Assembly: GCF_005434975.1 (NCBI RefSeq) | Contig: NZ_SKCJ01000001.1 | Coordinates: 1,436,001-1,500,000, forward strand | DNA length: 64,000 bases | From: Parerythrobacter lutipelagi | GTDB lineage: Bacteria > Pseudomonadota > Alphaproteobacteria > Sphingomonadales > Sphingomonadaceae | Direction: 5' to 3' | Shown here: one piece after another, positions 51,984 through 61,179 of the stretch | How the letters are laid out: each line of letters begins with the position of its first letter | Position numbering within the stretch: the first letter of the stretch is position 1 | The notes under the pieces: model-generated | What the model was told of the DNA's origin: nothing | The model's input: the letters and a program-made list of their open reading frames with translations, nothing else | Database searches by the model: none | Made by a program: the position numbers and the translations under genes

Positions 51984-53518
51984 AGCCCGATCCGTTCAGC
52001 CAGATCCGCTGCCGCCTGTTTCGGCGATTTCTTGTCTTCAAGCCGGTCGACAGCGAAATTGGCTTCGCGCATCGCGTCGACATCGATCGCGCCGATCAGC
52101 GGTTCGAGCGCGCTAACCAGCTGCGTATTGCCGGCTTGGTCGGGCGCAACCAGCAGGATCGCATCATAGGACGGGAACGCGCCCCTCGTGTCTTCCAGCA
52201 CCACCAGCCGGTCGGCTGCGATCCGCCCGTCGGAGGTATAGGCGCTGATCACATCGGCCTCGCCCCCGGTCAGCGCGTCATACATGAAAGTCGCAGTGAA
52301 ATTGCGCTGCCGGGCGAAGTCGAAGCCGTAGGCGTCGCGCACGGCAAACCATTCGGGACGGCGAAAGAACTCGACATCGCCGCCGATGGTCAGCCGGGAC
52401 GATGCGCGGGCGAGATCGTCCATGGTTCGCAGGCCAAGCTCGTCCGCCCGATCCTGCCGCATGGCGAAGGCATAGGCGTTCTCGAAGCCGAGCCGCCCGA
52501 GCACCAGCGTGCCGCTCGTCTCGCGTTCCCATTCGCTGAGCGCACGGTACATTTCCTCGCGGCCCGGATTGTCGTCGCGCTTCAGCTGGTTGGTCCACAG
52601 CGTGCCGGTGTAATCGATCGCAATATCGATCGCGCCGGTGGTTACCGCCTCGTGCACCACAGCGCTGCCCAGCCCGTCACGGTAGTCGACAGCGAAGCCG
52701 GCATCCTCAAGCTGCGATCCGATCAGCCGCGCAAGGATATATTGTTCGGAAAAGCTTTTGGTGCCGATGACGATGGTGTCGGCTCCGCGCTCCGCCGGAC
52801 GCAAGGTCCACGCCGACAGAAGCACGCCTGCCACCGCCACGCCCAGCCCGCCCCACACCAGCCACCGCTTGCGCTGGGCAAAGCCGCGCTCGACCAGCCC
52901 GAGCAGACTATCGGCAACCATCGCCAATCCGGCAGAGGCAATACAGCCTGCGAGCACCAGCGCCCAGTTCTGCGTCTGCAGACCGGCGAAGATCGGATCG
53001 CCCAGGCTTGGCTGGCCGATGGTGGTCGAAAGCGTCGCGGCGCCAATCGTCCACACGGCGGCGGTGCGGATGCCCGCCATGATGTATGGCGCGGCAAGCG
53101 GTGCCTCGACCAGTCGCAGTTTCTGCCATCCGGTCATCCCGACCCCGTCGGCTGCTTCGAGCACCCCCGCATCCATTTGTTCGCGCGCGGTGACCGCATT
53201 GCGCAGGATCGGCAGCAGGGCATAGAGCGCCAGCGCGAGCAGGGCTGGCAGGAAGCCGAGCGTGGGCAAGCCTTCACCGAACACCGCGCGAAGGCTGAGC
53301 AGGATCGGGAAGAACAGCGCGAGCAGCGCCAGCGCCGGGATCGTCTGGACGAGGCTGGCGAAGCCCAGAGCAATGCGGCTTACCGCAGCATTGCGGCTGG
53401 CCCACACCGCCAGCGGCAAAGCGACCGCAATGCCCAGCGCGATGGCGGCAGCGGCCAGCACCACATGGGCGGCGAGCTTGCCCCCGAGGCCGAAAAGGAT
53501 CTCTAAAATTTCGTTCAC
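51980..53518 (-). CDS. Quaternary-amine ABC transporter: fused permease and substrate-binding protein
   Basis: This 512-residue protein joins a ProW/OpuBB-type permease (about residues 1-215, with several membrane segments and the EAADGVGMTGWQKLRLVEAPLAAPYIMAG coupling loop) to a ProX/OpuBC-type substrate-binding domain. The binding domain starts near TIVIGTKSFSEQYILA and runs to about residue 500. Such fusions import glycine betaine, choline or related osmolytes. The start is a GTG at 53518, overlapping the ATPase stop as GTGA. The fusion keeps the receptor tethered to the channel. The true ligand cannot be read from the sequence. Confidence 0.9.
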   Translation of the reverse strand: MNEILEILFGLGGKLAAHVVLAAAAIALGIAVALPLAVWASRNAAVSRIALGFASLVQTIPALALLALFFPILLSLRAVFGEGLPTLGFLPALLALALYALLPILRNAVTAREQMDAGVLEAADGVGMTGWQKLRLVEAPLAAPYIMAGIRTAAVWTIGAATLSTTIGQPSLGDPIFAGLQTQNWALVLAGCIASAGLAMVADSLLGLVERGFAQRKRWLVWGGLGVAVAGVLLSAWTLRPAERGADTIVIGTKSFSEQYILARLIGSQLEDAGFAVDYRDGLGSAVVHEAVTTGAIDIAIDYTGTLWTNQLKRDDNPGREEMYRALSEWERETSGTLVLGRLGFENAYAFAMRQDRADELGLRTMDDLARASSRLTIGGDVEFFRRPEWFAVRDAYGFDFARQRNFTATFMYDALTGGEADVISAYTSDGRIAADRLVVLEDTRGAFPSYDAILLVAPDQAGNTQLVSALEPLIGAIDVDAMREANFAVDRLEDKKSPKQAAADLAERIGL

Positions 53519-54282
53519 GGTGCCATTCCGGCCAGCGCTCTGGCCTGATCGCGCGGTACCGCCACCAGCGCCTGTGCCGTGTCGCCGCCTTCACCGGCCA
53601 GCAGCTGGCCCGGTGTGCAATCGGCTACGATGCGCCCGGCCTCCATCACCAGAATACGGTCCGCCAGCAGCAGCGCCTCCGCCATGTCGTGCGTGACCAT
53701 CAGCGAGGTCAGGCCGAGCCGATCATGCAATTCGCGCACCCGCTTGCCCAGCGCATCACGCGTCACCGGATCAAGCGCGCCGAACGGTTCGTCCATCAGC
53801 AGCAGATGCGGATCGCCCGCCAGCGCCCGGGCGACACCGATGCGCTGGCGCTGACCGCCGGACAGCTCGTGCGGCATGCGCGCGGCATAATCGCTGCCCA
53901 GATCGACCAGTTCGAGCAGTTCAGCCACCCGGCCGGAACCAATCGGCGCGCCCGCCAGCTTCGGGCCGATCCCGATATTCTGCGCCACATCCATATGCGG
54001 GAACAGTCCGATGCCTTGGAAGACATAGCCCATTCGGCGGCGCAGCGCGTGCGGCTCACCCTGCCTTATATCCTCACCATCGAAACGGATCGTGCCCGCG
54101 TCCGGCTCCACCAGCCGGTTGATCGTCTTGAGCAAGGTCGATTTGCCCGAACCCGAAGCCCCGACCAGCGCGACGAACTGGTTTTCTAGGATATCCAGGC
54201 TGACCCGGTCGACAGCCACGGTTCGATCAAAGCTTCTGGTGACCTGATCGATGGCCAGAAAGGGGCTGTTTGTGCCGGGCAT
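53515..54282 (-). CDS. Quaternary-amine ABC transporter ATP-binding protein
   Basis: This 255-residue ATPase powers the fused permease/receptor encoded next. Walker A GASGSGKST, the Q-loop FQGIG, the signature LSGGQRQRIGVARAL, and Walker B LLLMDEPFGALD are all intact. It lacks the CBS domains found in longer OpuA/ProV proteins, as is usual for the OpuB-like type. It is the first of two coupled genes and lies 38 bases after the histidine kinase stop codon, so it might be cotranscribed with that gene. Confidence 0.93.
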   Translation of the reverse strand: MPGTNSPFLAIDQVTRSFDRTVAVDRVSLDILENQFVALVGASGSGKSTLLKTINRLVEPDAGTIRFDGEDIRQGEPHALRRRMGYVFQGIGLFPHMDVAQNIGIGPKLAGAPIGSGRVAELLELVDLGSDYAARMPHELSGGQRQRIGVARALAGDPHLLLMDEPFGALDPVTRDALGKRVRELHDRLGLTSLMVTHDMAEALLLADRILVMEAGRIVADCTPGQLLAGEGGDTAQALVAVPRDQARALAGMAP

Positions 54283-54320
54283 AGGCCGACTGTAGCGCCC
54301 CGCGTGTCAATCGAAAGGGG

Positions 54321-55898
54321 TCAGGTGGAAATCGCCTCGATCGGTGCGCTCAATTCCACAACGACACCGTCCTGCGTCCAGCGGCGCTTGATCGTTCCGC
54401 CCAGTTGCCCCTCGACAGACATCCGCAGCAGCCGGGATCCGAACCCCTCGGGCGCACCCGGCTTTGGCGCAGGGCCGCCGCGTTCGCGCCAGACTGCAGA
54501 AACCTTGCCTTCCTCCTCGTCGACCCCGATCACAACATCTATCGTGCCCTGGGCAGACGAGAGCGCGCCATATTTGGCGGAATTGGTCGCGAGTTCGTGA
54601 AACACCAGCGCCATGGGTGTGGCGGCACTTGCGCCGACCCTGCATTTGTCCCCGGAGATGGTAATGTGTCCGATTTCCTTGAGGCGATAGGGTTCCATCA
54701 ATTCCTTGATCAGGCCGGCAAGATTGTCGCTCTTGCGTCCGTCGAGCGGCCGCACGTAATCATGTGCGCGGCCAAGCGCAGCAATCGCCGCTGTAAGGTT
54801 GTCGGTGAATGGCTTCACTTCCGGCAAGTTGCGTGCGTGGAGCGACACCAGACTGGAAACAACCGCGAAGATATTCTTGATCCGGTGGGACAATTCGCGT
54901 GCCAGCAGGTCGCGCTGTTCGGAGACTTTGCGCGAAACATCGATGTCGGTCACGGTGCCAAACCAGCGTTCAATCTCTCCGGCCGGGTCGCGCAACGGAT
55001 GCGCGCGGCTCAGGACCCAGCGCCATTCGCCCGATGTGTGCATCATCCGGTATTCGGCGTCGAACGCTATGCCTTCGCCCGCGCACCGGTACCACAGGTC
55101 CATCGCTGCTGCTTCATCATCCGGGTGCACCAGTTGCCGCCATCCTTCGGCATTCTTCGGCCCGTCTATGCCGGTGAACAGTTTCCATCGCGCGTTGTAG
55201 AAATCGAAATTGCCCTCCGCGTCGCACGACCACGCGAGGTCGGGCATGTTGTCGGCCAGCATCCGCAATTGCTTTTCGCTATTATGCAGCAGGCCCTGGG
55301 CTTCCAGTGCATCGCGCCGGTTGCGCAGGCGGCGCATTACAGCAGCGGCCAGCGTCCTGAGCCCGGCGATTTGCAAATCATCGAGGCCTTCGGGTCGCGG
55401 TTCGGTATCGATCACGCATAGCGAGCCGAGCGGCGCGCCTTCGTCGCTGACCAGCGGCGCCCCGGCATAGAACCGGATGCCGGGGCCTTTAGTGACCAAC
55501 GGATTGTCGGCAAAGCGCGGGTCCTGCGTGGCGTCGCGCACCACCATTGGCTCGGGATGAAGCATGGCATGTGCGCAGAACGAGGTTGATCGCGGTGTTT
55601 CGCGTTCTTTCAAACCCTCGCGTGAGAGAAACCGCTGGCGTTCTTTTTCGACCAGTGAAACCAGCGCAATCGGTGCGCCGCACAATTGTGCCGCGAACCG
55701 GGTAATCCCGGCCAGTTCCTCGTCGTCTTCAAGCGCGTCGAGACCGTAGCTTTCCAGAACGAAAGCGCGCGAGGCTTCATCACAGAATTCCTGCGACGGG
55801 GCTTTCCCCGCCGGCCATGGGAGAGTGGTGGGGTTGCGACCGGGTTTCACGCGCAGCAAAATAGACGGTTCGCCAGCGATTTCATAGGCTTTTGTCAA
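54321..55898 (-). CDS. GAF-PAS sensor histidine kinase of the HWE family
   Basis: This protein of about 525 residues has no membrane segment, so it senses an internal signal. A GAF domain spans about residues 55-195 and a PAS domain about 211-325. The kinase region has His338 (ELSHRIKN), the ELATNSAKYGAL N-box, and a Trp-x-Glu (VWRERGG) that defines the HWE family. Such kinases often respond to light, oxygen or the general stress response in alphaproteobacteria; no chromophore Cys of the LOV type is visible. The start is uncertain: I use a TTG at 55898 with AAGG just upstream. No response regulator is adjacent. Confidence 0.88.
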   Translation of the reverse strand: MTKAYEIAGEPSILLRVKPGRNPTTLPWPAGKAPSQEFCDEASRAFVLESYGLDALEDDEELAGITRFAAQLCGAPIALVSLVEKERQRFLSREGLKERETPRSTSFCAHAMLHPEPMVVRDATQDPRFADNPLVTKGPGIRFYAGAPLVSDEGAPLGSLCVIDTEPRPEGLDDLQIAGLRTLAAAVMRRLRNRRDALEAQGLLHNSEKQLRMLADNMPDLAWSCDAEGNFDFYNARWKLFTGIDGPKNAEGWRQLVHPDDEAAAMDLWYRCAGEGIAFDAEYRMMHTSGEWRWVLSRAHPLRDPAGEIERWFGTVTDIDVSRKVSEQRDLLARELSHRIKNIFAVVSSLVSLHARNLPEVKPFTDNLTAAIAALGRAHDYVRPLDGRKSDNLAGLIKELMEPYRLKEIGHITISGDKCRVGASAATPMALVFHELATNSAKYGALSSAQGTIDVVIGVDEEEGKVSAVWRERGGPAPKPGAPEGFGSRLLRMSVEGQLGGTIKRRWTQDGVVVELSAPIEAIST

Positions 55899-55991
55899 AG
55901 ACCTTAATCCGTGTGTGATTCAACAACATACGCAATTTGCGGCCCGCCCCGCACCCCGCTATGCGCAACGGAAAGAAGAACAGGAGCAATC

Positions 55992-57161
55992 ATGCGCGCG
56001 ACCCCAGAGTTCGATTTCCAGCTTGGCGAAAGTGCGGAGATGATCCGCGAAAGCGTCGGCCGTTTCGCCGACGAGCAGATCATTCCGCTGGCAGACAGGA
56101 TCGACCGTGAAGACTGGTTTCCGAAGGACGATTTGTGGCGCCAGATGGGCGAGCTCGGCCTGCACGGCCTGACGGTCGATGAAGAGGATGGCGGGCTCGG
56201 CCTCGGCTATCTCGAACATGTCATCGCGGTCGAGGAAGTCAGCCGCGCCTCCGCTTCGCTAGGGCTTTCCTACGGCGCGCATTCCAACCTCTGCGTCAAC
56301 CAGATCCGCCGCTGGGGCAATCCGGAGCAGAAGGCGAAATACTTGCCGGGGCTGATCAGCGGCGAACATGTCGGCTCGCTCGCCATGTCGGAAGCGGGCG
56401 CCGGTTCGGACGTGGTTTCAATGAAGCTGAAGGCCGACGCGGTAGATGGCGGATACCGCCTAAACGGGACCAAGTTCTGGATCACCAACGCGACCTGCGC
56501 GGACACGCTGGTGGTTTATGCCAAGACCGATGGTTCGGCCGGATCGCGCGGCATCACCGCTTTCCTGATCGAGCGGGGCGATGAAGGGTTCTCCATCGGG
56601 CAGAAGATCGAGAAGATGGGGATGCGCGGCAGCCCCACGGCGGAACTGGTGTTCGACGATTGCTTCGTGCCGGAAGACCGGGTGATGGGACCGCTCAACG
56701 GCGGCGTCGGCGTGCTGATGAGCGGGCTCGATTACGAGCGCGTGGTCCTCGCCGGATTGCAGCTCGGCATTATGCAGGCCTGCCTCGACACAGTCATCCC
56801 TTACCTGCGTGAGCGCAAGCAATTCGGCAAACCGATCGGCAGCTTCCAGCTGATGCAGGCCAAGGTGGCGGACATGTATGTCGCGCTGCAATCGGCCCGC
56901 GCTTACACCTATGCCGTGGCCAAGGCGTGCGACGCCGACCAGACGACCCGGTTCGACGCGGCGGGCTGCATCCTGCTCGCCAGCGAGAATGCCTTCCGGG
57001 TAGCCGGCGAAGCGGTCCAGGCGCTGGGCGGCGCGGGCTATACGCTTGACTGGCCGGTCGAACGTTATCTGCGGGACGCAAAGCTGCTCGACATCGGCGC
57101 GGGCACCAACGAAATCAGGCGGATGCTGATCGGCCGCGAACTGATCGGGGCGGCGGGGTGA
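55992..57161 (+). CDS. liuA: Isovaleryl-CoA dehydrogenase
   Basis: This 389-residue FAD enzyme oxidises isovaleryl-CoA to 3-methylcrotonyl-CoA in leucine breakdown. The catalytic base is Glu249 in LDYERVVLAG, the position used by isovaleryl-CoA dehydrogenases, while the C-terminal site usually occupied by Glu reads GAGTNEIRR with Ala. That pairing distinguishes it from the general acyl-CoA dehydrogenase at 8.7 kb. MSEAGAGSDVVSMKLKAD is the FAD-site motif. I use the ATG at 55992, with AGGAGC ahead. It heads the plus-strand liu cluster. Confidence 0.94.
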   Translation: MRATPEFDFQLGESAEMIRESVGRFADEQIIPLADRIDREDWFPKDDLWRQMGELGLHGLTVDEEDGGLGLGYLEHVIAVEEVSRASASLGLSYGAHSNLCVNQIRRWGNPEQKAKYLPGLISGEHVGSLAMSEAGAGSDVVSMKLKADAVDGGYRLNGTKFWITNATCADTLVVYAKTDGSAGSRGITAFLIERGDEGFSIGQKIEKMGMRGSPTAELVFDDCFVPEDRVMGPLNGGVGVLMSGLDYERVVLAGLQLGIMQACLDTVIPYLRERKQFGKPIGSFQLMQAKVADMYVALQSARAYTYAVAKACDADQTTRFDAAGCILLASENAFRVAGEAVQALGGAGYTLDWPVERYLRDAKLLDIGAGTNEIRRMLIGRELIGAAG

Positions 57162-57174
57162 CAGGACCTCGGCG

Positions 57175-58023
57175 ATGACCGGTCAGATCGGCGGTACGCC
57201 TGATCCCCGCGCGGGTGTGCCTGATATCGGCGGGGTCGATATCGACAGCCTGCCGCGCTTTGCGGGGGATTCGCTGGAGGAATATTACACTCCGATGATG
57301 TCGGGCGCGTGGGCGCTCAACCGGCTGCCGTTTTCGGTCTGCGCGGGATACTGGAGCGGGCTGCAGCAAGTCTACCGCATGCCGCTGCTGACGCGGCGGC
57401 AGAATGTGTGGATGTCGCTCAGTCCGATGGAAATCGAGAGCCAGCAGATCGGGGTCGATGCCGCGTGCGGGCATGTCGTGATTTACGGACTGGGGATGGG
57501 CTGGGCAGCAGCGGTCAGCGCGCTGCGCCCGGAAGTCGAGCGGGTCACTGTGGTCGAGCTCGACGAAGATGTGATCGCCATGCACGAGAAGCTCGACCTG
57601 TTCGCTCGGCTGCCGGATGGAGCGGGCGACAAGGTGACAATCGTTCACTCCGATGCGCTGGAATGGAAGCCGGACGGCAAGGTCGATTTGCTGATGCCCG
57701 ACATCTGGCTCGATATGGTCAGCTGGGAGCGCGCCGAGGAAGTGCGCGAGATGCAGGACAATGTCGGCGCGGAGGCAGTCTATTTCTGGGGTCAGGAGCT
57801 GGAGATTGCGCGGCACCTGGCGAAAGACGGAACGTCGATCGACGATGCGGGCATTTCCGGTTTTGCGCGGAAATTCGATCTGCCGTTGATCGGCCCCGGC
57901 ACGCAGGACTACGCCGCGCGAACCCGCGCAGCGGCGAAACAATGGATCAAAGGTCGCTGGCTCGACGGCACAGACGTGCCAGACGACTTGCGCAGCGAGG
58001 CTGACGATCTACAGGATGATTGA
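57175..58023 (+). CDS. Uncharacterised protein with a methyltransferase-like Rossmann core
   Basis: This 282-residue protein has a central stretch, VVIYGLGMGWAAAVSALRP...VTVVELDEDVIAMH, with the Gly-rich loop and acidic strand end of SAM-dependent methyltransferase or spermidine-synthase folds. VTIVHSDALEW follows, as the next strand of that fold would. The ends are not recognised, and LLMPDIWLDMVSWERAEEVREMQ replaces the usual catalytic region. It sits between liuA (13-base gap) and liuB (no gap), so it is cotranscribed with leucine catabolism. Its role there is unknown. Confidence 0.75.
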   Translation: MTGQIGGTPDPRAGVPDIGGVDIDSLPRFAGDSLEEYYTPMMSGAWALNRLPFSVCAGYWSGLQQVYRMPLLTRRQNVWMSLSPMEIESQQIGVDAACGHVVIYGLGMGWAAAVSALRPEVERVTVVELDEDVIAMHEKLDLFARLPDGAGDKVTIVHSDALEWKPDGKVDLLMPDIWLDMVSWERAEEVREMQDNVGAEAVYFWGQELEIARHLAKDGTSIDDAGISGFARKFDLPLIGPGTQDYAARTRAAAKQWIKGRWLDGTDVPDDLRSEADDLQDD

Positions 58024-59631
58024 ATGACCGCACCTGTTCTCACTTCGACACTCGACCGCGAGGCTCCTGATGCCAAGGCGCGGTTCGAGCACAACAAGGC
58101 GCTCGCCGATGACCTGCGCGCAGCGGTAGCCGAGGCTGCGCTGGGCGGGCCGGAAAAGCACCGCGATCGGCATGTGTCGCGCGGCAAACTGCTGCCACGC
58201 GACCGCGTCGAGCGGTTGCTCGATCCGGGCTCGCCGTTCCTCGAGGTCGGCCAGCTGGCCGCCAACGGGATGTATGAAGGCGATGTGTCGGGCGCGTCGA
58301 TGATTTGCGGCATCGGGCGCGTCTCTGGCCGCCAGTGCATGATCGTGTGCAACGATCCGACGGTGAAGGGCGGCTCCTACTACCCGATGACCGTCAAGAA
58401 GCACTTGCGCGCGCAGGAAATCGCGCAGGAAAACCGCTTGCCGTGCATCTACCTGGTCGACAGCGGCGGGGCGAACCTGCCCTATCAGGCAGAAGTCTTC
58501 CCCGATCGCGACCATTTCGGGCGCATCTTCTTCAATCAGGCGAACATGTCTGCGCTGGGCATCCCGCAGATCGCCTGCGTGATGGGAAGCTGCACCGCAG
58601 GCGGGGCCTATGTGCCCGCCATGTCCGACGAGACGGTGATTGTGCGCGAACAGGGCACGATTTTCCTCGCCGGTCCGCCGCTGGTGAAGGCGGCAACGGG
58701 CGAGGAAATCACCGCCGAGGATCTGGGCGGCGGCGATCTGCACGCGAAGAAATCGGGCGTGGTCGACCATCTGGCGGAGAATGACGAGCATGCGCTGACC
58801 ATCGTGCGCGACATCGTCAGCCATCTGGGCGCGAACACGGGCGCGGCGAAGGATGTGGAACTGCGCGACCCGCGCCCGCCGAAATTCGACGCGGATGATC
58901 TTTACGCGCTGGTGCCGGACGATGTCCGGGCGCCTTATGATGTGCATGAGGTGATCGCGCGGCTGGTCGACGGCAGCGAATTTCATGAATTCAAGGCGCA
59001 TTACGGCAGCACGCTGGTGTGCGGTTTCGCGCATATCTGGGGCATGCCCGTGGCGATCCTCGCCAACAATGGCGTGCTGTTTTCAGAAAGCGCGCAGAAA
59101 GGCGCGCATTTCATCGAGCTGGCCTGCCAGCGCCGCATCCCGCTGCTGTTCCTGCAGAACATTTCCGGCTTCATGGTCGGGGGCAAATACGAAGCGGAAG
59201 GCATCGCCAAGCACGGTGCCAAGCTGGTGACCGCGGTTGCCACCGCCACCGTGCCCAAGGTGACCGTGGTGATCGGCGGCAGCTTCGGCGCGGGCAATTA
59301 CGGCATGTGCGGCCGCGCCTATTCCCCGCGCTTCCTGTTCACCTGGCCTAATGCCCGCATCAGCGTGATGGGCGGCGAACAGGCGGCCAGCGTGCTTGCC
59401 ACCGTCCACCGCGATGCCGACAAATGGAGCGAGGCCGAGGCCGAGGAATTTAAGGCCCCGATCCGCCAGAAATACGAAGACGAAGGCAATCCCTATTACG
59501 CTACCGCCCGCCTGTGGGACGATGGCGTGATCGATCCGGTCCAGACCCGCGACGTGCTCGGCCTCGCCTTTTCTGCCGCGCTTGAAGCCCCGATTCCCGA
59601 GCGACCCGCGTTCGGCGTGTTCAGGATGTAA
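58024..59631 (+). CDS. liuB: Methylcrotonyl-CoA carboxylase carboxyltransferase (beta) subunit
   Basis: This 535-residue subunit transfers CO2 from biotin to 3-methylcrotonyl-CoA in leucine degradation. The carboxyltransferase text is diagnostic of the MCC group: [47 protein letters not shown], and [25 protein letters not shown]. The [37 protein letters not shown] block also fits. It starts right after the methyltransferase-like stop codon. The biotin-carrying alpha subunit is not in the window after it. Confidence 0.95.
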   Translation: MTAPVLTSTLDREAPDAKARFEHNKALADDLRAAVAEAALGGPEKHRDRHVSRGKLLPRDRVERLLDPGSPFLEVGQLAANGMYEGDVSGASMICGIGRVSGRQCMIVCNDPTVKGGSYYPMTVKKHLRAQEIAQENRLPCIYLVDSGGANLPYQAEVFPDRDHFGRIFFNQANMSALGIPQIACVMGSCTAGGAYVPAMSDETVIVREQGTIFLAGPPLVKAATGEEITAEDLGGGDLHAKKSGVVDHLAENDEHALTIVRDIVSHLGANTGAAKDVELRDPRPPKFDADDLYALVPDDVRAPYDVHEVIARLVDGSEFHEFKAHYGSTLVCGFAHIWGMPVAILANNGVLFSESAQKGAHFIELACQRRIPLLFLQNISGFMVGGKYEAEGIAKHGAKLVTAVATATVPKVTVVIGGSFGAGNYGMCGRAYSPRFLFTWPNARISVMGGEQAASVLATVHRDADKWSEAEAEEFKAPIRQKYEDEGNPYYATARLWDDGVIDPVQTRDVLGLAFSAALEAPIPERPAFGVFRM

Positions 59632-59690
59632 ACCTGAAACCTTCTCGCAATCCGTTGCGTAGCTGCTAGGGGCATCGACAGGGAGAGACC

Positions 59691-60317
59691 ATGGCTGAAG
59701 ACCACACGCGGAAGCCCACGCTTCTGTCGCGCCTCGTGCGGCGGATTATCATGGCGATTTATCGCTGGAAGGGCTGGAAGCTCGACGGCCACCTGCCCGA
59801 TCTCGACAAGTTCGTTATCGCCGGCGCGCCGCATAGCTCCAATTGGGATTTCGTGTTCTTTATCGGTGCAACCGCCGAAGAGGGGGTCGAACCCAGTTTC
59901 ATGGGCAAGCACACGCTGTTCAAGGGCATCATGCGCAATTTCATGTTCGACATGGGCGGCATCTCGGTCGACCGGACCAAGCGTGCCAATGTGACGCAGC
60001 AGGTCGCGGCCGAATTTGAGCGGCGCGAGAAGCTGGCGCTGGTCATCGCGGCAGAGGGAACGCGCAGTTCGAACGGCGAATGGAAATCGGGTTTCTACCA
60101 TATAGCGCAGGCGGCACAGGTGCCGGTCGTGCCCGCATGGGTATGCAACGCGCGCCGCGTACTTGGCTTCGGCCCGCCGATCTACACCACGGGCAATTAC
60201 GGCGAAGACCTGCTCAAAATCGCGCAGTTCATGCGCTCCAAACTGCCCGATTACGAGCGTTACAAAGTGCTGGAGGCACAGGCGCTAAGGCTGATTGAAG
60301 AGGCGAAACATGCTTGA
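59691..60317 (+). CDS. Lysophospholipid acyltransferase-family protein
   Basis: This 208-residue enzyme resembles 1-acyl-glycerol-3-phosphate acyltransferases. APHSSNWDFVF carries the catalytic His-x4-Asp (HSSNWD), MGKHTLFKGIMRNFM is the usual acceptor region, and AEGTRSSNGEWKSGFYHIA holds the EGTR motif. One short hydrophobic segment may attach it to the membrane. The acyl donor and acceptor are unknown. The next gene begins inside its end, an 8-base overlap, so the two are coupled. Confidence 0.88.
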   Translation: MAEDHTRKPTLLSRLVRRIIMAIYRWKGWKLDGHLPDLDKFVIAGAPHSSNWDFVFFIGATAEEGVEPSFMGKHTLFKGIMRNFMFDMGGISVDRTKRANVTQQVAAEFERREKLALVIAAEGTRSSNGEWKSGFYHIAQAAQVPVVPAWVCNARRVLGFGPPIYTTGNYGEDLLKIAQFMRSKLPDYERYKVLEAQALRLIEEAKHA

Positions 60318-61110
60318 TGCTCTGCTGACCAATGCGGTCATACTTGTCGGGATCGTGCTGATCCTGTGGGCGATTTCCGTCCAGATCGACGACGTGTCGT
60401 TCATCGACAGTTTCTGGGGCGCCGGGATGGGGATCATGGCGATCACCAGCTTCATGCAAGTGGGCGAGCCCGGTCTGGTCGCTGCTATCCTGCTGGCGAT
60501 GACCACGGCCTGGGGCTTCCGGCTTGGCATCCACCTGTTGCGCCGCTGGTGGCGCGAAGGCGAGGACCAGCGATACAAGCGGATGATGCGCAAGGCGCGC
60601 GAGAAAGGCCGCTGGGCGTTTGCTTTGTCGGCGCTGTTCAAGATCTGGCTCGGGCAAGCGCTGCTCTTGTTCCTCGTATCCAGCCCGGCGCAGGTCGGCA
60701 TCCTCGCATCGGGCGACAGCGATGCGATCGGCCCGCTGGCATGGGCCGGGATTGCGCTGTTCCTCGTCGGGATTTTCTTCGAATGGGTCGGCGACTGGCA
60801 GTTGGCGCAGTTCAAGGCAGACCCGTCGAACGAAGGCAAGATCCTCAACACCGGGCTGTGGCGCTACACCCGCCATCCGAATTATTTCGGCGATGCGTGC
60901 GCGTGGTGGGGCATCTGGCTGGTTGTTGCGTCGGTCGGCTGGGACTGGGCGCTCTATACTGTAGCGGGGCCGATCTTCCTGACCTTCACGCTGACCAAAT
61001 GGTCGGGCGCGGCGCTGCTCGAATCGGGCATGAAGAAGAAACGCGGCGACAAATATTCCGAATATATCGAGCGCACTTCGGCCTTCTTTCCGTGGCCGCC
61101 GAAGAATTGA
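60310..61110 (+). CDS. DUF1295 / steroid 5-alpha-reductase-like membrane protein
   Basis: This 266-residue polytopic membrane protein matches the DUF1295 family, related to steroid 5-alpha reductases and isoprenylcysteine methyltransferases. DDVSFIDSFWGAG near the start, then FEWVGDWQLAQFKADPSNEGKILNTGLWRYTRHPNYFGDACAWWG and the C-terminal EYIERTSAFFPWPP are typical. The substrate of bacterial members is unknown. I use the ATG at 60310, just inside the acyltransferase gene, and reject the TTG at 60295. Confidence 0.9.
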   Translation: MLDALLTNAVILVGIVLILWAISVQIDDVSFIDSFWGAGMGIMAITSFMQVGEPGLVAAILLAMTTAWGFRLGIHLLRRWWREGEDQRYKRMMRKAREKGRWAFALSALFKIWLGQALLLFLVSSPAQVGILASGDSDAIGPLAWAGIALFLVGIFFEWVGDWQLAQFKADPSNEGKILNTGLWRYTRHPNYFGDACAWWGIWLVVASVGWDWALYTVAGPIFLTFTLTKWSGAALLESGMKKKRGDKYSEYIERTSAFFPWPPKN

Positions 61111-61114
61111 GCGA

Positions 61115-61134
61115 TCGGCCTTTTAACCGGCCGA
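61115..61134. promoter_or_regulatory. 20-bp near-palindrome ahead of the TetR gene (candidate operator)
   Basis: TCGGCCTTTTAACCGGCCGA (61115-61134) matches its own reverse complement at 16 of 20 positions, with perfect six-base arms. It lies 45 bases before the TetR start and just after the DUF1295 stop, where a TetR autorepressor would bind. It could instead be a weak terminator, but no T-run follows. Confidence 0.5.
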
Positions 61135-61179
61135 ACCATTCCCTAAATTGCAGCGACAGGCGATGAGGGACCAATTGCG

